DNA of 25,893 nucleotides, taken from contig JWZX01002692.1 in the NCBI GenBank assembly GCA_001275005.1, positions 1 to 25,893 of the forward strand, read 5' to 3'. Source of the stretch: Chrysochromulina tobinii. Taxonomy: Eukaryota; Haptophyta; Prymnesiales; Chrysochromulinaceae. This document shows positions 1-8,996 of this stretch, piece by piece (within the stretch, counting starts at the first letter, position 1; the number at the start of each line of letters is the position of its first letter). The notes under the pieces are model-generated. The model saw only the letters and a program-made list of their open reading frames with translations. It made no database searches and had not been told where the DNA came from. Made by a program: the position numbers and the translations under genes.

Positions 1-3000
1 AATCGGGGAGCATTGGGCAGTCACAGGCCGGGCACGGGATTTGGGGCGGCGGCGGCGGCGGGAGCCGGGGCGGAGGCGAGGGCGAGGGTGGCGGCGAGGG
101 GAAGGGCGGCGGCGAGGGCGGTGCCAAACGAACCCCACAGTCGGCGCAGTCGTGCCCCACCTCGCAATCATGGTTGAACGCGCCCGGCCCGCCGTCGTCG
201 CAGACCCCATTGTTGTGAATGGGCAGTCGATAGCCGCCGGCCGTCAGCGTGCAGTCGTCGAGGCAGAGCCTCGGGTCAGCTCGCCACCTCGGCACGCCAG
301 AGGCGCCACCGCCACGATCGCCCGAAAGCTGCGGCTCGCCTGGGCGGCCTGTGGTAGTCTCGACCGTGGCGCGGAGCAGCCGGCGCTCGAGCACGCTCAA
401 CGGCTCCAACGGCTCCAACGGCTCCACGCTCAACGGCTCCAACGGCTCCAACGGCTCCACGCTCAACGGCTCCAACGGCTCCAACGGCTCGAGCACGCTC
501 AACGGCTCCAACCGGGGCTCCCACCCCTTCGGCGACATCCCTTGCGGCATGCCTTGTAAGCCCCTCCGCGGCACGCTCGTGAGCTTCTGTACCTCGTCCG
601 CAGACGCTCCCGCGGCCACCATGACGACCAACAGCCCCGCACAGAGGGAGAGGGCATACGCGTCCCACCGGAGCAGCCAGGCGAGCCGGCGGTTGGGCCG
701 GTAGCGCACATGATGCTGTGGGAAGCTGAGGATGCGCCAGACGAGCCTCGCGCTCAAGACGGCGCGCAGCAGGAGCGCCTTCAGCTCCGACAGGGAGCGT
801 GGGCATTCGAACTCGATGAGGGCCACGCCACGCATGGCGCCGTCGTGGGCGCCGCCGTGGGCGCCGTCGTGGGCGCCGTCCTCCTCCTCGAGCCGCACGT
901 AGCCGTCCTTGTAGGCCCCCTTAGCGCTCTCGTCGGCTGCATAGTTCCACAGCTGGACGCCCGCTTGGTGGCCGAGGACCCCCTTGGCCACGTCGTACTT
1001 GCTCGCGAACGGTATGAGAAGGAAGGCGGTCCAGAGCAGCGCCTGCAGCCAGAGTGTCATCGCCATGCCAAAGGGCACCGTATTCCCCACACCGGCCCAC
1101 GCACGGACGTCGCAGTCGGCCAAGCCGCTCGAGAGCGCCGTCTTGAGCACGGCGCATGGCCAGAAGCTCAGGCTCACCTCGAGCAGGCACCAGAGCGCCG
1201 AGAGGAATTGCGAGCCCTTGAGCACCACGACGAAGCGCGTGAGCTGATACTCGTCTCGATCGACCATCAGGCATGCGAGGTAGATGGAGAAGAACCAGAC
1301 GCGCACGCCCAAGTCAGGTGAGGCTGCCAGGGGGGCCAGGAGCAGGTGACGCCAATCGAGGTACGTGTCGTACCCCGTTCGGTCGTACGGCAGGTACCAG
1401 TAGAGGAAGAGGGCGCGGCACGCCGCGAGCGCCGTCTTGAGCGCCTCGACGCACAGTCCGCAGATCGAAGGAGGCGTCACCTGAGTCACCTGCACGTGCA
1501 CCGTCACAGCGCCTCGCCCACCCTCGAGCTGCTTCGTCAACTCGCGCCCGCCGTTGCCCGCACTGCTCACCAGCGCCTTGAGCTCCTGGACGTCCACCTC
1601 GGCCGCACCCAGCGAGTCGTCCGCGCTGAGCTCCGCGCTCGAGATCGTGGCTTCGTCAAAGAGCTCGAGCTGCATCGATGCGCCGAGCAGCCGGTGCAGC
1701 GCGAGCTCAAATCGGAACGGCTGCTCCCATTTTGGGTCGAGGCTCCGCTGGATCGCTCGAGTGCAGCCCTCGTCGCCGCCGAGGTAGACACGCACGTACG
1801 GATCGGGCAGCGCGCCCGTCACGGCGCCACCACCCCGCAGGCCTTTGGCGCTCTTGACCGTCACCAGCACCGTCGCGCGAGCGTGCGCCGCGTACGGCAG
1901 CAGCTGCTTCAGGTGCGCGAGCAGCTGCCCGAAGCATTTGGGAACGTCCCTGGCGAGGAGGCGCGAGATCAGGCCGAGATGGGGGCCGAGCAGCTGCAGC
2001 ATGACCTCAGGCACGGACGGCGCAGCCTCCAAGGCGGCCACGCACACGCGCACGCGCACCGTGCCCGCGGGCGTCAGGGGCAGCTCAAGCACGCGCTCGG
2101 TACGGCGCTCAACGCCCGCAGCGCTCTGGAACCCGTCGACGAGCGCCGTACCGAGCGCGTGCAGCGACGATGGCTCGAGCTCAGCGACGCCCAGGACGAC
2201 GCCCAGGCCGCTGCTACCGACGGGAGATGTCGTCCTGGGCACACGCGGCTCCCCGCCCTGCTCGTGATGCAACGCGATTCGGAGCGGCCCAGAGAGCAGG
2301 CTGCGTAGCTGGCCTCGTACTTCAAGCGTGCAGGTGGCGTCCTCGCGCGCGTCCTCGCTCGTTGCCCAGATCGGATCACAGGTGCTCGGGCGCATGGGCG
2401 AGCGGTGACGAGACCGACCGAGCGTCATCATACCGTATGGATTCGGCGTACCGGTCAGTGGGGTCGCGCCGTCGTCGGAGCTCAGCCCTTCACAGCTCAG
2501 CCCTTCACAGCTCAGCCCACTCGCCGAGAGGAGCTGCACATGGATCGTCACGCGGGCAAAGTCTCGCAGAAGGAGCGTCGAGACTTGGTGCAGCGCGCGC
2601 ATGGCGAGAGGCCCGAAGCCGCCGAGGATGCCGGCGGCACGCGACGGCCACGCCTGTGCGTGCGGGTGCGCAGCAGGCTGCAGCTTCGCGGACAGTGCGC
2701 CGCCAACGGCCGGCGCTGGCGTGGGCGTGGCTCCGGCGACCGAGGGCTTCGGAGTCGCAGCGGGGATCTTGCTCGGTGTCAGCTTGCGCCCGAAAGAGGA
2801 CGCCCGGCTTTTACCGGCCGAGAGCGGCGGCGAGGGGGGCGGCGAGGGGGGCGCCGAGCCGGGCACATTACGAGCCTCATCAGCACGCCGCCCGTCGGCT
2901 GGAGCCGCGTCGTCCACCCGACGCACAACGTCTTCTGTCAGCTCGAGCCACAGCGTATCGAAGAGCTCGTGCACCGCCTCGCGCACCATCCAAGGCATCC

Positions 3001-4462
3001 GCCGGCTGCTCGTGAGCTTCGGCTTGAAAGTACTCTCATAAGAACGAAGCAGTTGGGCCTCCACCAGCTGCGCGAGCGCCGAGCGTGCTTGATGAGCTGT
3101 CCCGCGAATGACCGGTGCACTGAGGGCTGGGGGTGCGAGTACAGGCTTGGTGGTTACTGGCTTGGCGGTTACAGGCTTGGTGGTTTCAGGCTTGGCGGCG
3201 GCGGGTGCCGGTTTGGCGGCGGCTGCGGGTGCCGCCTTTCCGGCGGGTGCCGATGTTGCGGACGATGATGCTGATTTGCGCTCCACAAAGCCCTGGGCCT
3301 GCAACGCTTCCTTGAACTGGTTGTCGGACATGGCTGCCGGCACTCCCAGCGCATCGCGCAAGGCAGCCAGCAGCTTGTCCGTCAGCGGATCGCCCGCAGA
3401 TACCGACACGCTGAGCTGCTCGCTCACCTCGGGCGCCGCACTGGCGGTGAACACGTAGGCAACGGGCTGCTCGGCAGTCGAAGGCTTTGGGGCGGCGGGC
3501 GCCGGTTTTGCAGCGGGTGGGTTTTTTGCGGAGGGTGTGGGTGCCGGCTTCGCGGCGGCGGCGGGTGAAGCTTTTGCAGCGCGTGGGACAGATGGTGGTG
3601 CCGACCGACGCTCGACAAACCCATCATCCAGCAGCTGTGATTTGAGTTGGTCGTCGGCCATGTCGTCCTCGACCTCGAGCGCATCGCGCAAGGCAGCCAG
3701 CAGCTTGTCCGTCAGCGGATCGCCCGCGGCCAACGAGAAACCCAGCATCTCGCTCACCTCGGGCGCCGCACTGGCGGTGAACACGTAGGCGACGGGCTCG
3801 TCCTCGTCCTCATCCGCGTTCTCACCGGCGCCAATCATGGATGCAAGTAAATCCTGAGGCTCAGCGGCAAGCTTGGTGGCGGCGGGTGCCGGTTTGGAGG
3901 CGGCTGCGGGTGCCGCCTTTCCGGCGGGTGCCGATGTTGCGGACGATGATCCTGATGGGCGCTCCACAAAGCCCTGGGCCTGCAACGCTTCCTTGAACTG
4001 GTTGTCGGACATGGCTGCCGGCACTCCCAGCGCATCGCGCAAGGCAGCCAGCAGCTTGTCCGTCAGCGGATCGCCCGCGGACACCGACACGCTGAGCTGC
4101 TCGCTCACCTCGGGCGCCGCACTGGCGGTGAACACGTAGGCGACGGGCTGCTCGGCAGTCGCAGGCTTTGAGGCGGCGGGCGCCGGTTTTGCAGCGGGTG
4201 GGGGTTTTGCGGAGGGTGTGGGTGCCGGCTTGGCGGCGGCGGCGGGTGAAGCTTTTCCGACGGGTGCTGCTGCTGCACGTTTAACAAATCCCTGGGCCTG
4301 CAACGCTTCCTTGAACTGGTTGTCGGACATGGCTGCCGGCACTCCCAGCGCATCGCGCAAGGCATCCAGCAGCTTGTCCGTCAGCGGATCGCCCGCGGAC
4401 ACCGACACGCTGAGCTGCTCGCTCACCTCGGGCGCCGCACTGGCGGTGAACACGTAGGACAT
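1..4462 (-). CDS. Large double-C2 multi-pass membrane protein with N-terminal repeats (3' end outside window)
   Basis: One frame stays open from the ATG at 4462 to the left edge (at least 1,487 codons); an in-frame TAG lies 14 codons upstream of that ATG. Order of parts: four ~105-residue repeats joined by Pro/Ala/Lys linkers (about residues 1-440); a helical stretch (about 450-510); a Ser/Pro-rich linker; a first C2-like domain (about 635-745; NPYG and DPIW-type positions visible); a second, clearer C2 (about 863-945; DPYVRVYLGG, then DPKWEQPF, then LQLELFDE-like strand); at least four hydrophobic segments (about 1008-1150) and another near 1262-1285; LEP repeats; a cysteine-rich motif with CDDGGPG and DCADCG (about 1400-1445); and a Pro-rich tail. 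C2 domains usually bind phospholipid, often with calcium, so a membrane-contact or trafficking role is plausible. I do not recognise the family. It is not a standard ferlin, MCTP or synaptotagmin layout. Confidence 0.8.
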   Translation of the reverse strand, partial: MSYVFTASAAPEVSEQLSVSVSAGDPLTDKLLDALRDALGVPAAMSDNQFKEALQAQGFVKRAAAAPVGKASPAAAAKPAPTPSAKPPPAAKPAPAASKPATAEQPVAYVFTASAAPEVSEQLSVSVSAGDPLTDKLLAALRDALGVPAAMSDNQFKEALQAQGFVERPSGSSSATSAPAGKAAPAAASKPAPAATKLAAEPQDLLASMIGAGENADEDEDEPVAYVFTASAAPEVSEMLGFSLAAGDPLTDKLLAALRDALEVEDDMADDQLKSQLLDDGFVERRSAPPSVPRAAKASPAAAAKPAPTPSAKNPPAAKPAPAAPKPSTAEQPVAYVFTASAAPEVSEQLSVSVSAGDPLTDKLLAALRDALGVPAAMSDNQFKEALQAQGFVERKSASSSATSAPAGKAAPAAAAKPAPAAAKPETTKPVTAKPVTTKPVLAPPALSAPVIRGTAHQARSALAQLVEAQLLRSYESTFKPKLTSSRRMPWMVREAVHELFDTLWLELTEDVVRRVDDAAPADGRRADEARNVPGSAPPSPPPSPPLSAGKSRASSFGRKLTPSKIPAATPKPSVAGATPTPAPAVGGALSAKLQPAAHPHAQAWPSRAAGILGGFGPLAMRALHQVSTLLLRDFARVTIHVQLLSASGLSCEGLSCEGLSSDDGATPLTGTPNPYGMMTLGRSRHRSPMRPSTCDPIWATSEDAREDATCTLEVRGQLRSLLSGPLRIALHHEQGGEPRVPRTTSPVGSSGLGVVLGVAELEPSSLHALGTALVDGFQSAAGVERRTERVLELPLTPAGTVRVRVCVAALEAAPSVPEVMLQLLGPHLGLISRLLARDVPKCFGQLLAHLKQLLPYAAHARATVLVTVKSAKGLRGGGAVTGALPDPYVRVYLGGDEGCTRAIQRSLDPKWEQPFRFELALHRLLGASMQLELFDEATISSAELSADDSLGAAEVDVQELKALVSSAGNGGRELTKQLEGGRGAVTVHVQVTQVTPPSICGLCVEALKTALAACRALFLYWYLPYDRTGYDTYLDWRHLLLAPLAASPDLGVRVWFFSIYLACLMVDRDEYQLTRFVVVLKGSQFLSALWCLLEVSLSFWPCAVLKTALSSGLADCDVRAWAGVGNTVPFGMAMTLWLQALLWTAFLLIPFASKYDVAKGVLGHQAGVQLWNYAADESAKGAYKDGYVRLEEEDGAHDGAHGGAHDGAMRGVALIEFECPRSLSELKALLLRAVLSARLVWRILSFPQHHVRYRPNRRLAWLLRWDAYALSLCAGLLVVMVAAGASADEVQKLTSVPRRGLQGMPQGMSPKGWEPRLEPLSVLEPLEPLEPLSVEPLEPLEPLSVEPLEPLEPLSVLERRLLRATVETTTGRPGEPQLSGDRGGGASGVPRWRADPRLCLDDCTLTAGGYRLPIHNNGVCDDGGPGAFNHDCEVGHDCADCGVRLAPPSPPPFPSPPPSPSPPPRLPPPPPPQIPCPACDCPMLPD
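385..512 (-). repeat. Coding minisatellite, (L)EP and SVEP units
   Basis: The plus strand alternates GGCTCCAAC nonamers with CACGCTCAAC spacers. On the minus strand this reads as EPLEPLEPLSV repeated three times inside the membrane protein, between the last hydrophobic segment and the cysteine-rich motif. Every unit length is a multiple of three, so copy-number change would keep the frame. Confidence 0.85.
2481..2519 (-). repeat. 15-bp coding repeat in the loop of the first C2 domain
   Basis: CAGCTCAGCCCTTCA is repeated in tandem about two and a half times. On the minus strand it encodes GLSCE units directly after the first C2 beta strand (VTIHVQLLSAS), at the place of a membrane-facing loop. 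Confidence 0.7.
3288..4462 (-). repeat. Four in-frame coding repeats of about 320-350 bp
   Basis: Each unit encodes YVFTASAAPEVSE, then DPLTDKLLAALRDAL, then a short helix ending QGFVER/KR, then a Pro/Ala/Lys linker. The cores starting on the plus strand near 3297, 3975 and 4293 are almost identical at the DNA level over about 100 bp. The copy near 3617-3730 has diverged in its middle (acidic EVEDDMADDQ instead of GVPAAMSDNQ) but keeps the flanks. Linkers recombine pieces such as KPAPTPSAK. I do not recognise the domain; the core looks like two or three short helices. Confidence 0.85.
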
Positions 4463-5389
4463 GGGACCTGCACCCCGGTAGCCGGCTTTGCTGATTCGGT
4501 CAGCCTAAGCACGAGCTGATTGAGCTGGTTTGTCGCATGTGCCTCACCTGAAATGTGCTCAGGAAAGCGCTCCGGATTCCGTCGGGATCGCGACGGTCTT
4601 GCTGACGGTCGTGTTTCATTTGTAATAGTTATGAAACTTCAATGAAGTGAACCATACCCGGGGCCGGTACGCTCGTAGGGGGGTGCCAAACGAACCGCCC
4701 CCTGCCAAGGGGGGGTTCTAGGCTTCTAGCCGCCCGATGGTCGCCCGCCTCGTAAGGTACGGTCCGGTGAGACAAAAGAAAAAATTTCATACCCGGGGCC
4801 GGTAGCGCACACAAAAATCAACACGACTGTCCAGTGGCCTACTGGCCGCCGCAGCCTGTCTCCACAAAACCGCCCAAGTCGAGTGTTACGGGGACCCGTC
4901 GAGCGGAGCGTAGCGCCCTCCGAGGAGGCTGTCGCTATCGTCCGCCCTCTTCGACGCGACCGGTGCTCTTACGGTGCTCGATTCGACCCCGACTTTCCTC
5001 TATGCGTCTCTCCACTAGCCACCCCCCCGCCCACGTTCTACCCACGTTCATGATTGGTACGCCAGGAGTCACCATGCGACGTCGATCCGCCCCACATCCG
5101 CCCCACCTGAACGCGGATTCGGCCCAGTTAGTGCTCGATCCCCGGCCCGTCCCCCGCCTGAGCCAGGGCATAGTTCGGCTCTCTGCGTCTCTTCAGTCTT
5201 GACACATGGCTGTGTCAGTGCCCACCGTTCATGAGAGCGCAGCATGGTATGATCTGTGACCAGGCCCTCCCGCCCACACATGCGCTGTGGATGAGCACGA
5301 GAGTCAGGCGGCGGACGACTCCTCGAACTTCCGGTCGAGTTGTTCAGATCCGGTCTGATGCAGGCAGCCGTGCACGAACCCGAGAGGTT
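4463..5389. other. Intergenic region, about 930 bp
   Basis: This lies between the 5' end of the C2 membrane-protein gene and the 3' end of the anoctamin gene, both on the minus strand, so it should hold the promoter of the first and the terminator of the second. Open frames here (for example 4834-5202 plus) have low-complexity Arg/Ser/Pro translations and no recognisable domain. Apart from a 17-bp repeat I see nothing else I can name. Confidence 0.6.
4653..4804. repeat. 17-bp exact direct repeat CATACCCGGGGCCGGTA
   Basis: Identical copies lie at 4653-4669 and 4788-4804, 135 bp apart. A looser copy (TCATACCCACACCGGTAGC) is at 10569-10587, in the intergenic region after the glycosyltransferase gene. 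Two of the three are preceded by an A-rich stretch. Function unknown. Confidence 0.7.
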
Positions 5390-8300
5390 TCAGATCCGGT
5401 CCACCAATGGATCCGGCCCATCTGCTTGACGTCCACCTGCAGGTCCACCGATGGGGGTGGGCACATTCAGGAGCAGCTTGATCTTGGCGATCTCCACCTT
5501 TTTCAGGATTGTGACGATTCCTGGATCAAGCAGCTCTTTCGCCACCGCACATTTGGACAGCCTAGCCTCAACAAAGTCTCTGCGCGCGATCGCATCGCGC
5601 ACCCACTCCGGTGAGTCGGGGATGGCGTAGGCGAGGATCAACTTGACGATGAGGAAGATATGCTCCACGATGACAAACACACACAGCTGGATGAAGAGCA
5701 CCTCGTTGCCCCAGCCTTGGCACGTGCGGCAATGCATCGGGTGGTGCAGCGGCGACTCTGGGTCGCAGAGCGCCTTATAAAGCCTGACCGTGGACGGTGA
5801 ATGCCCGTCAACCCAGCGTGGACCGACGAGGTATGTCATCGCGGGCAGCCACTCGACGCCGCCCACAGGCGCCCAGCAGTCATTGATATTCTGCTCGCAC
5901 TTGGTATAGAAGGTCGTGTTAGTGCCGTAGAAACGCGCGCGCGGCGAGAGCATCGCGTGATATGCGGGCAGCGAGCCGCCGCCACTGGGCTGCAGGAGGA
6001 ACGCGCTGTCGGCGATAGAGAACCCGAAGGGCTCGGCTTCCTTGCAGGGGCCTGTGGCGATGCCGGGCGCGATCACGTACTTGCGAAAGGTCCACGAGGT
6101 GAAGACGAGGAGCAGGGCGTTGACGGGCAGCGCGATCCACGACATGAGGACGATCACGTCCCGCCATGTGCCGATGTCCTCCGCGCCCTCGTACTTGCGC
6201 CGGCGCGATTGAAGAACCTTGATCGCGTCGAGTCGGAGCTCGATAAAGTTGCCCACAGCCCCCGCGATCGAGGCGATCAAAAAGGCGGGCGACCACATGG
6301 AGACGTAGCCGAACTGGGTCACCTTGGTCAAGTACTCGCCCAAAGTGCCCTCAAAGCGCGCATGCGTGACCTCGAGCTCGATCGCCTTGTGGAAGGCTTC
6401 GCGCGCCTCGTCGGGCGACATCTCGTCGCGCCCAATCGATCCCTTCGTGAGCCACGAGCTACCGTTGTCCGATTGCACTTTGACCGCAACTGTCATCTCT
6501 TGTTCAGGCGGCGAGGGAGGCGGCGAGGGCACTGCCAATTCGACTTTCTCGCTCGCGGGCGGCGGTGGCGGGGGGAGTGGTAGCTCCTCGTCCTTGCTTA
6601 ACGACGGCGGAGGCGGACCCTCCTCGGCAGTGGAGAAGGCTTCTGCTTCACGCTTGCTCCTCTCTTCTTCTTTCTCGATCTCCATCTGCTTGATCTTCTT
6701 ATGGAGGGTTGTCTTGTTCATCCATGTCAATACCATGGGGATGGCAACCTGCAGCAGGCCCTCGTACACCTGCTTGAGCAGCGTGTAGCTCACCATCATC
6801 AGGCGCAGGTCCGAGGTGCAGTCGCGCTCGATGAAGATGAAATCGCACCCAGACATTGCCAGCGTGGGCGCGTCATAGTCGCAGCAGTCTGTGGCTTGAG
6901 TTGGGCACAGTGGGTTGACTTGGGCGTACCGGAAGCAGCCCTGCTTCACGCCGCAGACACCCTGGGCGGCGCCGTCCCAAGGCGCGGGAGGTCCATTTCC
7001 CGGAAAGAAGCCGCACATGTCCTCGTATTTCCCAAACTTGCCCACGTTGAGAGGGTAGCCGATGGCCTTCGCGAATCCAATGTAGAAGAGGGTTATGTAC
7101 GAGTTGATGAAGGTGAACAGCATCACCTTGAGGATGAGATGGTCTTCGTAATCGGTATCAGTGCGGTAGTTCTCGAGGTCGTTGAGCCATTTGGCGAGTG
7201 CTGTGTACACCCAGTTCATGATCGAGATCCAGATCACCGATAACAGCATCGGAATTTGCTGGCCGAACCCCCGCCCCAGAACTCATCATTGAGGAAGAGA
7301 TCGGTCGTATTCACGAGAAACTTGAAGACCATGATCGAAGCCGCGCCGACGATCATCGCGCTGGTGAACAAGAGGAGCTGCGGCATGGCAAAAAAGGTCC
7401 TGATCTTGAGGCGGTGCTTCTGGGGGAAGTGGATCTGCTTCTCCGCCGCGTAGCTGCTCTCCGCATCGACCTCGACGAATCTGCCGTCCTCCGTGAAGAA
7501 GCCGGGACCCTCCTTCATGTGCATGTCCTTGACCACGTACTCCCACCAGCTCTTGCCCTCCTCTTCCTTCTTGCTTGCCCTCCAAATGCCGCTGTTGAAG
7601 TTCTTGATGAACTCGGGGCGCGGGTCCTCCTCCTCTTCGAAGTCGACCACGTCCCAGATATACGCGAGCGTTGCATTCTTGCGCTTCCAGCTCGCCATGT
7701 AGACGGTCGTCCACATAGCGACCACGAGGCAGTAGATGAGCCTCGAGTAGGCCGACGTCAGCTGGCGTGACTCATCTGCGATCTCTTCGGGCGTCGTCGC
7801 TTCTTTCACAGGCGGCGCTTCGGAGGCGTTGGCCAAGATGGCAAAGAGCGAGAGGATCGACAGGTAGATGAGGTAGGTCTCGTAGTGCTCCATCCACGCG
7901 AAGTAGAAGGCCGTCTTCTCGCCGAAGTAGTCGCGCACCTTGTGCACTGGCTGATTGAACATGCCCAGGGTCCCCGCGATCGCGAGCAAGACGCCGAGGG
8001 TGATGCTGCACGCGAGGTCGAATGTGCGCGAAGGCAGGCTGGTCGAGAGAATGTAGAAGAGTAGGAGGAGCGCCCAGAACAAAAAGCGGAGACAGTCGGG
8101 GACGAAAGTGCGCCCTTTGCCCTTGATCGGGCCCCACTCGTCCATGCCGCCCCATCTGTCCCAGAGCTCGTCCTTCTCGGACGTGTGCGGCCACAGATAC
8201 TCGGAGAGAGCCTTCGTGCTATAGAGCTCATCGAGGTCTTGCTGCGCGCCGCCGGACTCCTCGGTGCCCTCGAGGATTCCGTAGATGAGCCGCTGCCGCT

Positions 8301-8829
8301 CGAGGCTCGAGAAGAGGCGCCCGTTCTTGCGCTCATAGTCGTCAATGGCATCCGGGACAAAGTCGCGGTAATTGCGCTTCGCCACCTCCTCTAGCTTAAA
8401 GAATTTGGGGACCAGTAGCTGGATTTTGTCACCCCAATCGCTGGTTGCAGTCAAGGTGACCGGCATCCCATCCTGGCGGACGAGCATCTCCATTTCCTCC
8501 TGGCTCGCCTTCTCGATGAGGAGCTCGAGCGTGGCCCAGACTTTGATGTACATGAACTTGCCGTCGCGGCTCGGGTTCTTCTGAACCATCAGGCGGGCCT
8601 TTTCTAGACTATAAATCAGGTCCGCGCGCCGCTCCTGCCGCTTGTCGAACTCCTTGCGAGCTACTTCAGTCTCCATTTCCTCCGCCGTCTCGATCGGATA
8701 GATGAGCACGAGGTCGGCCACGATGCCCTGCATCGCATTCTTCTTGTCTTTGGCCTCAAGCTCTTTCTCGCGTATGGGGTTAGGTTGCGCGAGCTCTGCG
8801 CGAGCTCTGCGTTCGGCCATGGGTCCCAT
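5390..8829 (-). CDS. Anoctamin/TMEM16 family membrane protein (one apparent frameshift)
   Basis: Anoctamins are ten-helix membrane proteins acting as calcium-activated lipid scramblases or ion channels. The first frame (8829 to about 7265) has the N-terminal cytosolic domain and the family landmark PVHKVRDYFGEKTAFYFAW followed by membrane helices. The second frame (about 7265 to a TGA at 5390-5392) has NDLENYRTD, FYIGFA, a Pro-rich coiled-coil insertion, GEYLTKVTQFGY, NFIELRLDAIK and the last-helix signature EHIFLIVKLILAYAIPD. The join needs one extra base: reading FWGGG then QQIPMLLSVIWIS restores one protein of about 1,145 residues. The EH...K pattern of the last helix recalls ANO8/ANO10 more than the chloride channels ANO1/2, and some calcium-site acids seem absent. 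Start: ATG at 8829; a second ATG at 8820 is also possible. It is divergent from the glycosyltransferase gene. Confidence 0.9.
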
Positions 8830-8996
8830 GTGCGATACCAAGTGTTATTTCGATTCAATTCGGAAGAGAAAAGCGTCAGATTTTCATCGGGCGCCCGTCC
8901 GGGGCGTCAGGTACTTTCCGTTCGTTAAAGCGCCAATTGCACATTTCGCAGTCAATCGCTTTCGTTTCGACCCGACGATCCAAAAAAGGCAAGTCG
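8830..8996. promoter_or_regulatory. Divergent promoter region, anoctamin / glycosyltransferase
   Basis: About 167 bp separates the ATG of the anoctamin gene (minus) from the first ATG of the glycosyltransferase gene (plus). Both promoters and both 5' leaders must fit here or overlap the neighbouring gene. It is richer in A and T than the flanking coding DNA. No TATA box stands out. Confidence 0.5.

Noticed and set aside
710-2308. Long plus-strand open frames (for example 710-1321 and 1346-2308)
   Set aside because: Their translations are Arg/Ala/His-rich with no domain, while the minus strand over the same bases gives C2 domains and membrane helices in one frame.
4834-5202. Small plus-strand gene in the intergenic region
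   Set aside because: Composition is Arg/Ser/Pro-rich without a domain, strong codon signal or conserved-looking core.
5390-8829. Two separate adjacent membrane-protein genes
   Set aside because: The two frames carry successive parts of a single anoctamin and meet at a homopolymer; one added base makes them continuous.
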